Notes: generated by a model not told the origin, from the letters alone. A stretch of 64,000 nt of DNA from Alitta virens (GCA_932294295.1 OW028579.1:37083362-37147361), one strand, 5' to 3'. Shown: positions 1 through 12,408, counted from the stretch's first letter. A program made the numbers and translations.

Positions 1-2306
1 AGAGGGAAAGGGCTTCCCTGGCCTCTCTTTGATTTCTGCTAGAACACCCCCTCTCCATGCCATGCATCAAAATATAAACAACTATTTCTTCCTAATGTTA
101 TCTTGAAAATTCTATGCCAAGTTACACAATTATTTAGCTAAAAAGTCGCATTTCAGTGAGCAAAAACAGTTGTTGTTTACATTCTCATAACTTCTATGGG
201 ACAACTCTGGCGAAGCTGCACTCTGGATAGTTAAAAAGATAAAACAACAACAATCCAAACAACAAATAACTCATAAGTGCGAAATGGTGTGAAATTTGTT
301 GTTTTTTAATGAAAACTGATGCCCCTCTATCAATGGTAATGGCACAAGAATGCATAAGACTTTTTCATGTTTCAAGGCATTTAGAAGTGAAAATGACATA
401 ATTTAACTATCAATTTAAGCAAATGGTGTAAAAATTATGTATATATGCCAATCACAGAAAACAAAAAATATTGTAATATTATAGGAAAGGGAAAGGCCTC
501 ATTTTGATATATTTTCAAAGTATATATATATGAATAGTAAAGCATGTTATGTTAATTTTTATAATACCAAAATTTATATTAACTTTTAGGACTAAACAGC
601 ATTAATAAATAGATGCATAATTCATAAGGTATTTCATTGGAGTTGATGTATAATAATGCACAATTATTATTAGATCTTGACCATTTAAATCTGTAAAGTT
701 TTTAGTCATATAACAAAGACTTTAACAGGTTTACTGTAAATATGATTTAAATATAAGGGTATATGAATTAAATTAATATTCTATTGTCAGCCTCATAGTT
801 CTTTTGAATTTGAGTTTTTGAACTTCTTCATTTTAAAATATAGTCTGATTTGTTAATAATCATCAAGATATCTGTTCCTAAATGTTAAGTATCATTTGTT
901 TGTTTAGTTATTGATAAATTGTCTCAACCTACTTTTCTTGTAGTTCATGACCAGAGGAGACTTGGGGTATCAGGTCCACCCGTTCAACATCTATTCATCT
1001 TTGATGGAAGATGACTCGTTCGTGGAAACTTCTTCACTTCTCATTATCATGTCGTGTCCTATGCCTCCTGCCATTCACAAGTGCTTCGTAACATGAACAA
1101 TTCCTTTGGTGAAGTCCTTATACCTGGGAATATGCACCATCTCTACTTCTACTCATCCCAATGGCAACGATGTCTACGTGATATCAGGACAGTGCTCTTG
1201 TTCGCCTGACAGACCTTGCAGACGTACTTCAGATAAGATAAAGATAAGATAAACTTTACTTACAGTCGGTGGTGACACTAAAACAAAGAACACTTATAAA
1301 CAAAAACTTACCTATTTACTTCTACAAAACCTTGCATTTTGTAAATGGGATATTTGATTTTTATTGTAAATTTTACCAAATATTTAATTATCAAGTAACT
1401 TGTACACTGTTTACTGATGGGAAAATGCAAAATAAAACAATCTAAAGATCTTATTAACTCAGAACTCAGAACTAATTCATTTACAGAAAAAAAAACATAT
1501 ATATTTATACAATGAATACATGGGAAAAATACAAAGAAATGCATTCTGTAATAATAATCCAATCTCTTTCCCAGAGTCACGAACAACTGCACAGATCCTC
1601 AGTACTTCTGTAGTGACAGAGTAAACACTGAAGAGCTGATGGCCCCAGATTGAATACTTAGCCTAATCTTGTAGTGTACTCAGTAAAAAAATAAATCAGA
1701 TAGGTTTACTTACTAAACTATTGATAAATTTCATTTTGCTGAAGGAGACCCCTTTAAGGCCACAGGCCGCTATCAAGGGCCTATAATTGGCTGGAATCCC
1801 CTGCATCAATAACATATTACTTTGGTACTTGCCTTTTTTACATTTTTTTCATGATTAGAATTAAATGAATAGAAGTTGAAATTGGAATAAAAATAAGAAT
1901 GCATCCTTATTACAACTTTTGAATTTTATAAATTTTGCTGGGTATAAGTTTTTTGATATTCTTGATGTATTAAATTGTCAAGTGTTTCATAATTCAAGTC
2001 AGGGTCCGTTGCTACATCCTGATTAAAATTATCATAAGTGCAATTCATAGAAATTTCATTCTTGAAGTCGTAATACAATTGCTAATTTTTCGTCCAGGTT
2101 TACACATATTTTGTATTGCATTTCACTGTATTGAGATAATCTAATGATACAAAGCATGGGAGATTGACATATTTACTTATAAAATACCAGCTGTTGTTTC
2201 TCCTTGTTTTGAAGAACATGTCAGGCAGTGAGTTTTACCACAATGTTTTGCACCTACTCAATGTGGGAAAATCTAATAATTTCTGGAAAATTGTCATTAT
2301 TTACAG
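1..2306. other. Gene-poor AT-rich sequence
   Basis: I see no supported coding exon here. The only distinct feature is a short GATAA-rich tandem (1231-1253) followed by AAACTTTACTT. This looks like the simple-repeat 3' tail of a LINE, and the 280 bases before it may be decayed LINE sequence. If the lone terminal exon at 2307 belongs to a full gene, its earlier exons should lie here or left of the window, but I found no match to the exons of copies 1 and 2. Confidence 0.4.
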
Positions 2307-2381
2307 GGTCAAGAATTTTCCTGTGACAAAGACAGTGACTGTGATGGAAGCGGCCTCATGTGTTCAGGACCTTGTAAATAA
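2307..2381 (+). CDS. Lone terminal exon of an actinoporin-like gene (copy 0)
   Basis: A TTTACAG acceptor is followed by a 24-residue reading ending in TAA, with an AATAAA overlapping the stop. It starts with Gly, as do the last exons of copies 1 and 2, and carries four cysteines in the same pattern (C-x2-D-x-D-C, then C-S-G-x-C). Compared with those copies it lacks about 15 residues holding the first three cysteines. It is either the last exon of a gene extending to the left or a remnant of a decayed copy. The frame is open and the splice site is good, so it may be functional. No matching upstream exons are visible. Confidence 0.55.
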   Translation, partial: GQEFSCDKDSDCDGSGLMCSGPCK

Positions 2382-2731
2382 ATAAATTAGCAATAATCAC
2401 TTTTAACAAGGTGTTTACTGTATGGTTTCTTATTTTAACCTTTCGGCGATGTTCTCTAAGATTCTCTAGCTCAAAATTAGTAGGGCACTGTAGTTAGGTA
2501 AATGGGCAGTCTTATACTATTGTGAACACCTCTTCATTAAGTAAACATACAATAGCAAATATACAACACAAATATGATGGTAATAAATTAAATGTTTAAA
2601 ACCTATTCAATAAGATTTAAAATTTATTTACTTATATTAAGAATCATACACCTTTGACATAACAAAATTTGGGTAAAAAAATATAAAGATAAAGAATGTT
2701 ACATTAACTGGCATCTGAAATCTGATTATCA

Positions 2732-3020
2732 ATTTCAAAGGTCAGGTTTTTCATCTGAGACTGCACTGCTGCATTTTGTAATGACAGATTTAATCACATG
2801 TTCCTGATAGACTGTGTTTTGTAAAATTGGCACTTTGGCATGTCCAATCACAATTCTGACTAATCAGGAAGAATATTCTTTCAATAAATATAAACTTATT
2901 TTTGCATTTTGACCTACCTCACCAGTCGTATGACATTATTATCATGATTTTGACAGATTAAACATTGAAATATTCACTATAAAGCCATCAAATAATCATC
3001 TTTGAATGAAAGCAGGCATC
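2732..3020 (+). promoter_or_regulatory. Upstream region of copy 1 with TATA box
   Basis: A block at 2732-2825 (TTTCAAAGGTCAGG, ACTGCACTGCT, then TGTGTTTTGTAAAATTGG) recurs twice upstream of copy 2, so it is conserved between the paralogues. A TATAAA at 2978-2983 lies 38 bases before the ATG, which implies a 5' leader of only about 10-15 bases. The bases just before the ATG (AGGCATC) are also shared with copy 2. The TATA assignment is inferred from sequence alone. Confidence 0.45.
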
Positions 3021-6000
3021 ATGTTGTTCTTCAGCCGTCTATTACTTCTAAGGTGAGAACATTTTGGAAAAGAGTTTTTCATTGTTGCATGATTTTTGCA
3101 TGACAGAAGAATTGCCTAACACCACTTGCTTATAGCATTTGTCCAACTATATGATAACTCACACTAAAATATGTTAATTTAACAAACTGGTGAGGCCCAC
3201 TCATGGGGTAAATGTGTAACATAGTGTAAACTCCAAGCTTTATCATCTCATAATTATGTCTGCCTCTTACATCTGGTCAAATAAGCTGACCAAGCTTTAG
3301 ACGTGGTAGCGTAATTGTAAATCAGTAGACCTTAATTTCACTTTCTATTATGAAGTGCGTGTGTGTAAAAACTACCAGCTTGGCATGTCACAAAAAAGTT
3401 ATAATGATACTCTTTGACAGTCTCAAACGGTTTATTAATGCAGGTAAAACTGCAATGTGAAAGACTGGTCTCATACTGTATGTTTATCTGTGAAATTTCA
3501 ATATAAAATTTCAGCTCTTGGGCATTCCTTGCTGATGGCCAGCAAGCTGGTGGGACCATTGATAAGACTGACCTGACCTCAATCAACCAAGCTCTTGATT
3601 ACATCCTGGATGACTCCAGTATCTTGGATTTCACTCGCATTGGTCTCGGAGTTGCTAACATGGGGGACAAGGCACTTAGTGTATGTGTTAAATGACATCA
3701 ATTATTATTAGAAAAGTGATTATTTATGACCAGCTTCCTCCAGTCGCACTGTAAATGAAATGCATATACTTCAAGTCTAAAAATTATTCCAAATTCAAGT
3801 TACGTCGGATTATTACACCACTTAAAAAAGATGCATCACTTGTCTGTTAAGAGCATGCAAATTTCAGACGAGAAAAAAAGCAGCTTCAGGGCATAACATG
3901 TCCATTAGCATGCACATTATAATGAATACTCTTTGACAGTCCCAAACGGGACTGTCCCAATAATTGCACAGATTTGTGTTGTCCACTGCATATTTTAAGG
4001 AGCTTGTCTGAAATGTGCATGCTCTTCACAGCCATGTAATGCATCCTGAAACTGCTTCTTTCTTGTCTGAAATGTGCATGCTCTTAACAGACATGTAATG
4101 CCCTGAAGCTGCTTTTTTTCTCGTCTGAAATAAGCTGCTTTTTTTCTCGTCTGAAATTTTCATGCTCTTTACAGACCTGTAATGCCCCGAAGCTGCTTTC
4201 TTTCTCGTCTGAAATTTGCATGCTCTTAACAGACATGTAATGCCCTGAAGCTGTTTTTTTTCTCGTCTGAAATGTGCATGCTCTTTACAGACCTGTAATG
4301 CCCCGAAGCTGCTTTCTTTCTTGTCTGAAATTTGCATGCTCTTAACAGACTTGTAATGCCCTTAAGCTGCTTTTTTTCTCGTCTGAAATTTGCATGCTAT
4401 TTACAGACCTGTAATGCCTTGAAGCTGCTTTCTTTCTCGTCTGAAATTTGCATGCTCTTAACAGACATGTAATGCCCTGAAGCTGTTTTTTTTCTCGTCT
4501 GAAATGTGCATGCTCTTAACAGACCTGTAATGCCCCGAAGCTGCTTTCTTTCACGTCTGAAATTTGCATGCTCTTAACAGACCTGTAATGCCTTGAAGCT
4601 GCTTTCTTTCTCGTCTGAAATTTGCATGCTCTTAACAGACCTGTAATGCCTTGAAGCTGCTTTCTTTCTCGTCTGAAATTTGCATGCTCTTAACAGACCT
4701 GTAATGCCTTGAAGCTGCTTTCTTTCTCGTCTGAAATTTGCATGCTCTTAAAAGACCTGTAATGCCTTGAAGCTGCTTTCGTCCTCATCTGAAATTTGCA
4801 TGCTCTTAACAGACCTGTAATGCCTTGAAGCTGCTTTCTTTCTCGTCTGAAATTTGCATGCTATTTACAGACCTGTAATGCCCCGAAGCTGCTTTCTTTC
4901 TCGTCTGAAATTTGCATGCTCTTAACAGACATGTAATGCCCCGAAGCTGCTTTTTTTCTTGTCTAAAATGTGCATGCTCTTAACAGACATGTAATGCATC
5001 TTGAGGTTGCTTTGAGGTGTGTTCTATTTGATGACTTCAGTGTTGTCGTAAGTGTCATGTACAAATATTTTGAAAAAAATCCATATGTACTTGATATTTT
5101 AGATACATTGTAGCTTTTCCATCAGTTGGTGATGTAACCATTGGTGAAGTAACCTTGTAAATGGGCATCATCTTGTGATTGCTAAAAAACTAAAAAAACA
5201 AAATCGAAAAATGTGTTTATGATTTCAGAACCCTCAATGGTACCTCCACAATGGAGACACTGACCATGCAATGCCCCTGAATATCTATACTGGGCAGACA
5301 GGGTTGAATCTTTTCACCAAAAAATCTAGTAAGTATTGTTTGCCAAATCTTCTGGTAGGAGTTTTAATTTCAACACAAGGTAAGGAGGTGGGGGGTTACA
5401 TTCAAGTGGTTGTTTATCAGCCAGGTATCAGGCATGAACAAAAGACAACATGTTAAAGTATAAATTGTTAGTTTTGGACTTTTTCTTCATGTTCCTGAAG
5501 AATAATGTAAACACGCTACACCCTGTTACCCTATTTGATCCAATAATGGCAGGTAAGGTTGATTAAGAACATATCAATCAAAACGACATGAATAAGATTG
5601 TTCCATTTCACAGGAGCAGTGCTAGTTCTGTAAACTGCAACAACTTCACAACCTTGCCAAATCGTTACAGACTATGCAATTAAAGCCATAGCTTTACACA
5701 TCACTTTGTTTATGAATGCATAACATTTACTTTCAGTTTCGCTTTCCGGAACAGAAGGTGTGATCACATATGACATTGAGGACACCCCATTGTGCCTCGC
5801 TATTATGTGGAATGTTCCAAATGTTGGCTCAAACACTATGAACGCCAGGGTAAAAAGATTGATGAAATGCCATAAGAGCTCACTAAATTACAACACTAAT
5901 GAAACATTGCATGATATTTTTTTCTTTTTTGTCTTGATATATTTTCTTTAGATATACCACAGACTTTCACCAAGCAAAAACCTGTATGAGCAAATGAGAG

Positions 6001-7027
6001 ATTATGCAGGCGAGTGGGGGACTGACGAGTGGAAAACAAGACAGGCATTTGGCATTGATGGTAAACAAATATTGTCAAATTCTCCACTAGAAAATTATCG
6101 GACCAAGTGTAGAATACAACTGCTACCAACGAATGTCCTTGGGTGTGAATGCTAATGTTATAAGCTGCTTTTATTGGCTGTTGTGCTGCTTATTCCATGG
6201 TGCAGTTGTATTCAATACTTGGGCAGAATTATCTTGTATTACAATTATCACCTCCAAATGCACACTTCAACCAAAATTTCAAAATTTAACTGAATATTAT
6301 GAGCAAATCCAGTTCAGAAATTGTCCTGTGGCACTACAGTTTACCTTACTTGTGTGATTTCTAATGTGAGAAACTCACACAATCGCTACTCCTGTTTTGC
6401 AACATTTGCTTTGTATCTCATTGTTGAGGATTTTAAGAGTTCTCAAAAATCTTGTGCCAGTTAGAGTTTATGACAATTATTTCTATAACATCAGTTTCAT
6501 TCTTACTTCAGTAAATGGGGCCATTACCACAAGCTGGGCTGCCAAAGAGATAGTTTTCATCAACACAGCAGGATATGACTATACACTGGGCCCATTTTAC
6601 AATTCTTGGTGTGATACTAAATTAATTGTAAGTATTGGCTCATCACCATGTTTTTTTACAAGGACATAGTATTCACATAGTTATCATGGTTATTCAGTTA
6701 TTATATAAGTAAACACCCAACTTTACTGGTAATATATTTGTCATGTATCACATAACCCATAAATGTTTCTTCTGTAATCAAATTATGATTTTTATAGTAT
6801 GAGTCATCATGGGCATTTTAATATAAACAACTAGCAAAAGTAAGCACTTTACGTGAACCAACTGAAACAAGACATTGTTCAAAGTTGCATACTATCAATA
6901 TTTGTAGGGGCGTGATGAGTGTGTCCGTGAATGCCTTCCCATTGGCAAATGTGACACTGACACTGCCTGTGACGATGACCGAGATTGTGTTGGAAATGCA
7001 CTGACCTGCTCTGGGTCTTGCAGTTAA
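3021..7027 (+). CDS. Actinoporin-like secreted pore-forming protein, copy 1 (7 exons)
   Basis: Exons are 3021-3052, 3515-3680, 5229-5328, 5737-5849, 5952-6060, 6512-6627 and 6908-7027. All have GT..AG borders and consistent phases; the 756 nt give 251 residues. Exon 1 and the start of exon 2 encode a hydrophobic signal peptide ending near Ala before Asp-Gly. The mature protein starts with an amphipathic stretch, then RIGxGVANMGD, NPQWY..GDTDHAMP, GVITYDIED, an LYEQM motif and INTAGYDYTLGPFYN. This order matches actinoporins and related animal pore-formers: N-terminal helix, then beta-sandwich. The last exon adds a tail with seven cysteines, absent from classical actinoporins (about 175 residues, cysteine-free). 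The aromatic loops that bind phosphocholine in sea-anemone members are poorly kept, so the lipid target may differ. Intron 2 holds a minisatellite. The fold assignment rests on motif order only. Confidence 0.75.
3841..3902 (-). repeat. Inverted single unit of the 58-bp minisatellite
   Basis: This stretch is the reverse complement of the unit that forms the array at 4004-5011 (GAGCATGCAAATTTCAGACG, then GCAGCTTCAGGGC). It is separated from the array by about 100 bases, so one unit was inverted or the array grew by a foldback event. Confidence 0.7.
4004..5011 (+). repeat. Minisatellite, about 58-bp unit, about 17 copies, in intron 2 of copy 1
   Basis: The unit reads GTCTGAAATTTGCATGCTCT, then TAACAGACCTGTAATGCC, then TTGAAGCTGCTTTCTTTCTC. 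Copies differ by a few substitutions, and one short unit near 4120 is truncated. Most units contain ATTTGCAT (ATGCAAAT on the other strand, the octamer bound by POU factors). Others have the variant ATGTGCAT. The array is absent from the same intron of copy 2, so it arose after the duplication or was lost there. Confidence 0.9.
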
Positions 7028-7039
7028 GGACTTGGGACT

Positions 7040-7045
7040 AATAAA
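7040..7045 (+). terminator. Poly(A) signal of copy 1
   Basis: AATAAA lies 12 bases after the stop codon. The surrounding sequence is nearly identical after the stop of copy 2. Confidence 0.7.
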
Positions 7046-7383
7046 AATATCTTTAACAAAGTGGATTATCATGTTTTATTTTACTGGGTTGCACAACAAA
7101 CAAATGGCATCCTGATGTCTTTTGTACTCATTCATGATACACACACAAAGAACAAATTTACCAGATTTACATAATTTACACTATGACAGGCTGATCCAGA
7201 GTCTTTAGCACTCCCTGTTTAGCCTTAAAAGCAGGGATAACTGCAGAAGCTTAAGAGCTCAAACCAGCACCGTTAATATGATTTTTATGGTCAAGTTTGC
7301 GTTATTATTTACGATGAAGTCTGCCGTTATTTGCTAATGATGTAAATTTCAGAAGTAATGTTAAATGGGTCAATCCATAAATT

Positions 7384-7980
7384 TATCACAATATCAATAG
7401 CCCTTAGTCTAGTGGCGTATATATAATATATCTTGAAACACACAATTATTATTTTCTTATGTAGGCAAAATAGCAAGATTAAACGGACACTAAAAATTTT
7501 ATGGAAACCGAAATATGCTCAATCAAGTTCTCAATTTCAAAGGTCAGGTCTCAACTGAGACTGCACTGCTAATTTTGTAGCGATAAATGTGATCACATGC
7601 TCCTGATAGACTGTGTTTTGTAAAATTGGCCTGACTCAAATTTCTGACTAATCAGGAGGAATTCTTACACGACTTTTGTTAATTTTGATTTGATTTGGTT
7701 CATCCATTAATGTTTTTTTTTGCTATTAAGTGTCACAATATCATTATATCAATAGCCCTTAGTCTAGTGGCTTATATAAAATATATCTGGATACAAACAC
7801 CTGTTTTGATTTGCATTATGTCGGCGAATAGCAAGATTAATCTTAAATTAAAAATGTTACGGAAACCAGCATGTGCTCAATCAGTTTATCAATTTCAAAG
7901 GTCAGGTTTTTTATCTTACTCTGCACTGCTGCATTTTGTTGTTATACATTTAATCACGTGTTTCTGACTAATCAGAAAAT
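7384..7980 (+). promoter_or_regulatory. Duplicated upstream segment of copy 2
   Basis: Two diverged direct repeats (about 7384-7640 and 7736-7980) share ATCAATAGCCCTTAGTCTAG, a TATATAA-type run, a GCAAGATTAA motif, TTTCAAAGGTCAGG and CTGCACTGCT. The second half of each unit matches the single block upstream of copy 1 (2732-2825). The duplication is therefore specific to the copy 2 promoter side. A regulatory role is inferred from conservation. Confidence 0.5.
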
Positions 7981-8094
7981 TTCTCATGATAAGTATATGA
8001 CTACTGTTCATTTTGACCTGTCTCACTAGTTGTATAACTAGTATTATCAAGATTTAACACATTAAACTTAGTAATTCATCACTGACCAGGCATC

Positions 8095-11000
8095 ATGTTG
8101 TTCTTCAGCTGTCTCTTATTTCTGAGGTGAGAACATTTACATGATTTTTTTTCATATTGTTGCAAAGTCTAGTATATCCAATACAGGTATAAATGTGGCA
8201 TATGCCCACAAAGTCATAAATAAATATTATACTTGAAACCGTATTAAGCTCTGGTCCAACAGTAGAAAAGGATCTCTTATGCTGTGGGTTGACATGTGCT
8301 ATTTCAGCTCTTCGTTGTTTCTTGTTTCTTTCGTAGGCAATGATGATTTCTTTTCAGTCATCCAATAAAACAGGATGGAGAATTTTCCATCAAAAGTTAA
8401 GAGATTAAAGCTGACCAAGCGCTAGGTAGGGTGTACTAGGTAGAGGGAAAGCTTGAAAGACACATTGCAAAAAGCCTTGTATTGGCCACTGGGGTTCAAG
8501 GTCTTTACCCAATGTAAAAAAGTGTTTATAAATACTGAACTCTGGTTAACTAATCATAATCAAGAAGTGGATGTTTTGCCTAACTTTAACACCAGCTCCT
8601 CATGTTATAAATTCTGGTTATAATAAACAGTCCCAAAATTTTAATTACATGCCAGTCAAACTATATGTAAAAAGATTGATATCATACTGTATGTTTATCT
8701 GTGCAATTTCAATATTAAATTTCAGCTCTTGGGCATTTCTTGCTGATGGCCAACAAGCTGGAGGTACCATTGATAAGACTGACCTGACCTCAATTAACCA
8801 AGCTCTTGATCACATCTTGGATGACTCCAGTATCTTGGAGTTCACTCGCATTGGTGTCGGAGTTGCTAACATGGGAGACAAGTCGCTGAGTGTATGTGCC
8901 AGATTGTGTCCATTTTTACTGTTACTGATATTTCGTATGTTCAGCTTTGGTAAATCACAAGGGCTGCTGAATATTAAGCAAGAGACATTCAAACACCAGA
9001 GTGTACAATGACGATAGTATTATTAATATTATCATTTCACCCTCCAACTTTGAGCAAAAGTAAAGTGGATCCAGCATCGACACCATACAGTCATGCCTCA
9101 TAATAATGAACACCTGGGTTCCCTAAGCTTTTGTTTGATACATTGATTCATTCGGATAATTGAAGCAGTTTAAGTGAAATGTCTTAGCCGTAAAAATAAA
9201 AAATTTTCCTTATGATTAAAATTCAATCATAATTCCAAAAGAAAACTATTCCTAAATTAAAAACTTCATCACCCCACAGATTCTGCATGGTGTCCTGGAT
9301 GGAGAAGCTACTATAATCAATAGTCAACTGTATAAAAATAATTTTTTATTCGCGATTTGGCTTTATTGGTCATACAGCACATCTTAAACAGACTAACAGT
9401 AAAACAGTACATCTATAACAGGCTAACAGTTAATTGCGTAACAATGTTAGCTGCGTGTTACCTTCGCACCAGAGAGTGACTCTGTGTAATGGTCAACACT
9501 CTCCCTTCCCGTGCGAGAGGTCTCAGGTTCGATTCCCGGGTCGGGCACTCTCTTCTCAGACACATTACAATCACAAAAGGCAGCCATCTAATGTACTTGG
9601 TTTATGGTTTATGCTAATCATCTGCAAGTACATTACAGTTAATCAGGAGTGTCATATAATCTCAAAATGTGTGAAAAAGTATTCTCATAAGTGTTCCATT
9701 TTATTTCCAGTGTACAATTTAACAGTTGCAAGGAATGATTTATTTTAGATATTTGACAGATAAAACACAAGTATTTTTGTAATTGCTTGAAGCTACAGGT
9801 CCAACGGATATTATGTGTGATTTCAGAACCCCCAATGGTACATCCGCAGTGGAGACACAGACCATGCAATGCCCCTGAATATTTACTCTGAGCAGACAGG
9901 CTTGAATCTTTTTACCAAGAAATCTAGTAAGTATTGTTTGCTAAATCGTCTAGGTAGGTATTTCAAATTCAACACAAGGAAAGGAGGTGGGAGTTGCATG
10001 AAGGTGACAAACGGGTAAGTATGGCAGGTTCATGAGCCAGTGAAACCATTAGCTTATTAGTGAACCAAATAAGGTATTGTGTATGAAGCAAAAAACAACG
10101 GTAAGGTGCACATTGTTAGTTTTGGCCTTTATTTCTGTGTTCCTTAATCATCACTTATGCCTTGGGGGCCTGTCATTAAAAGTATAAGCTAAAATATCAG
10201 CATACAGCCACACAAAGCACTGCTTCTTAGAACCAAATTTAGTGAACAATATTCTTACACAATAATATGCCCTGTTACACAATATTTGATCGAACAGGGT
10301 AGGTAAACTTGATGGAAAACATATTACAACATCAGAAAAAAGGTAGTCCTACATCATGGGAGCAGTACTAGTTCTCGAACTGCTACACAACCACACATCC
10401 TTGCACAATATGCAATCAAAGCCATTGCTTTATGATTTTTTTTTATTTGTTATTCTTTCAATATCTGCTATATTTATAAGAATAAAATATTTACTTTCAG
10501 TTTCACTGTCTGGAACAGAAGGTGTCATCACATATGACATTGAGGACACCCCATTGTGTCTCGCTATCATGTGGAATGTTCCAAATGTTGGCTCAAACAC
10601 TATGAATGCTAAGGTCAATCAATTACAACATTAAAGTACTGTTGCATATATTACAATTGTACATGAAACATTGCATGGTTTTTCTTAAAGCTTATCTTGA
10701 TGTATTTTACAGATATATCACAGACTTTCCCCAAACAAAGATCTGTATGACCAGATGAGAGATTATGCAGGAGAGTGGGGCACTGGAGTGTGGAAGGACA
10801 GGGAAGAATTTGGCATCGAGAGTAAAATATATAAATTTGTTTGCTTTTTGTCTCTTATTATGTTTGTCACAATTTCTAGTCAGGTGCAACATATAAGGTG
10901 TTCAAGTATCTTCACACATCAGTTTTATTTTCACTTCAGTAAGTGGATCCATTACCACAGGCTGGGCTGCCAAACAGATTGTTTACATCAACACAGCTGG

Positions 11001-12408
11001 ATATGACTATACACTGGGCCCATTTTACAATGCTTGGTGTGATAAAAAATTGATCGTAAGTATAGGCATACCGCCATGTTCTTGTGCAATGATGAAATTA
11101 TTCCCTGAAGCAAACACCAACTTTGCATGAAATCTATTTGGCAATCACTTGTTTTTTGGTCAATGTTGTTCTTGGTACATGTCATGGAGCAACAGAATTA
11201 TATAAGCGAAGCTCCGCCGCCGCAGGCGGCGAGCGCAGCTCACTTCCCATAGGGAGAGGTTCCAAAATGACACAGTGATCAAGCTGAACCGGAAGTGTCC
11301 CAAAGTGTCCCAAAATTTCTAAAATACATGTAATCCTATGGAAGATCAACTTAATATCACTTTTTGACCAATGGTCCAGAACGAGACTACGTCATCATGT
11401 CATAACAACGTCGTCGGTTCAAAAGTTGCGATGTCCATAATTTCGTAACGAATACACATCCAGCTTGAAACTTGGAGAAAACTTGTTTCTCTAACTGTAA
11501 CAATTCTAACAGTGACTAGAAATAGGGTTTATTTAGAAGGGGAACCCACCAGATATGAATAACAAATCATCTTGAATCGATCACGCTAGTGCCAACGACA
11601 TTTTCGCGATGACGTTTATCACACCAGGGGGCAGTTGTAAGCGGCTGAGAAACGCATTACAATTATCTGACTTCTTTTGCCTCTAAAATTGTTATCTATT
11701 GTCCGATTTTGAAAATTTAAAAACCTACATGAAGTCTTATTAATAGTTGAGATTTAAAGCTGCACTGTCTGTCAAATTTGCAATTTGCTAAAACTCATTA
11801 AATAGTTGAAAATAACTAATGGGCCAATATTTCTGTTGGATGCAAAATTCCCCGCCAGAAATATTCAGGGCATACTAAATTTGTGTGTTAACTAATGATT
11901 TTATCAGACATTATTACTAAAAATAAATCTTACATTGAAAATCCAGACTAAAACATTGGAAACACACTGGGTATGATGGCATGAAAAACTAATACTTAAA
12001 TTATTTATTGTAAATTAAGACTAAATTGTTGTGCAAAAGTGGGCATGTGTAATGGTAAAAAAATCATAAGACAAGAAAGCAGCATTTGTATATATATAAT
12101 TACTTGAATGTGCTAAATCTGGAGACACAGTAACTTTAAGTTGACATAAATATACATATAATATAGCTTCGCTCACTCCTGTCATTGACAGCTACATATT
12201 AACAACACCACAATTATAATAATTAATTAATATTATAAGTAAACAAATTATAGTTATAAGTTGTATACTATCAATATAATATTTCCAGGGACGTGACGAG
12301 TGTGAGCGTGAATGCCTTCCCATTGGCAAATGTGACACTGACACTTCCTGTGACGATGACAGAGATTGTGTTGGAAACACACTGACCTGTTCTGGATCTT
12401 GTAGTTAA
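8095..12408 (+). CDS. Actinoporin-like secreted pore-forming protein, copy 2 (7 exons)
   Basis: Exons are 8095-8126, 8726-8891, 9827-9926, 10501-10613, 10713-10821, 10940-11055 and 12289-12408. Lengths are 32, 166, 100, 113, 109, 116 and 120, exactly those of copy 1, again giving 251 residues. The protein is very similar to copy 1, with changes such as RSGD for HNGD in exon 3 and several charge changes in exon 5. It keeps the signal peptide, actinoporin-like core and seven-cysteine tail (spacing C-x3-C-x5-C-x5-C-x5-C-x6-C-x3-C). Intron ends are also conserved. Intron 6 is 1233 bases, against 280 in copy 1, because of an insertion (11205-12173). AATAAA follows at 12421. No disabling changes were seen, so both copies look functional. 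Confidence 0.75.
9476..9550 (+). repeat. tRNA-like SINE head (family 2) in intron 2 of copy 2
   Basis: A Pol III A-box-like TGTAATGGTCAACAC and a B box GGTTCGATTCC lie about 35 bases apart, followed by CGGGTCGGGCA. A related copy is on the other strand at 41886-41957. Stem pairing is poor, so this is a tRNA-derived repeat head rather than a working tRNA gene. Confidence 0.5.
11205..12173. mobile_element. Insertion of about 970 bp in intron 6 of copy 2
   Basis: Copy 1 lacks this block at the same place. It begins AGCGAAGCT and ends with the inverted AGCTTCGCT. Just inside the left end is a GC-rich hairpin (GCTCCGCCGCC / GGCGGCGAGC). It contains no coding potential I can see. The ends resemble a small non-autonomous DNA element, but only 9 bases are inverted and no target duplication is clear. 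Confidence 0.45.

Noticed and set aside
4026..4337. 103-codon - strand frame with repeating protein sequence
   Set aside because: It is the non-coding minisatellite read by chance; the period is not a multiple of three throughout and it lies in an intron.
4004..5011. CRISPR-like regular repeat array
   Set aside because: There are no unique spacers: whole units repeat head to tail. The host is an animal.
9476..9550. Functional tRNA gene
   Set aside because: The A and B boxes are present but the acceptor and T stems do not pair properly, and a related copy at 41886 shows it is a repeat family.
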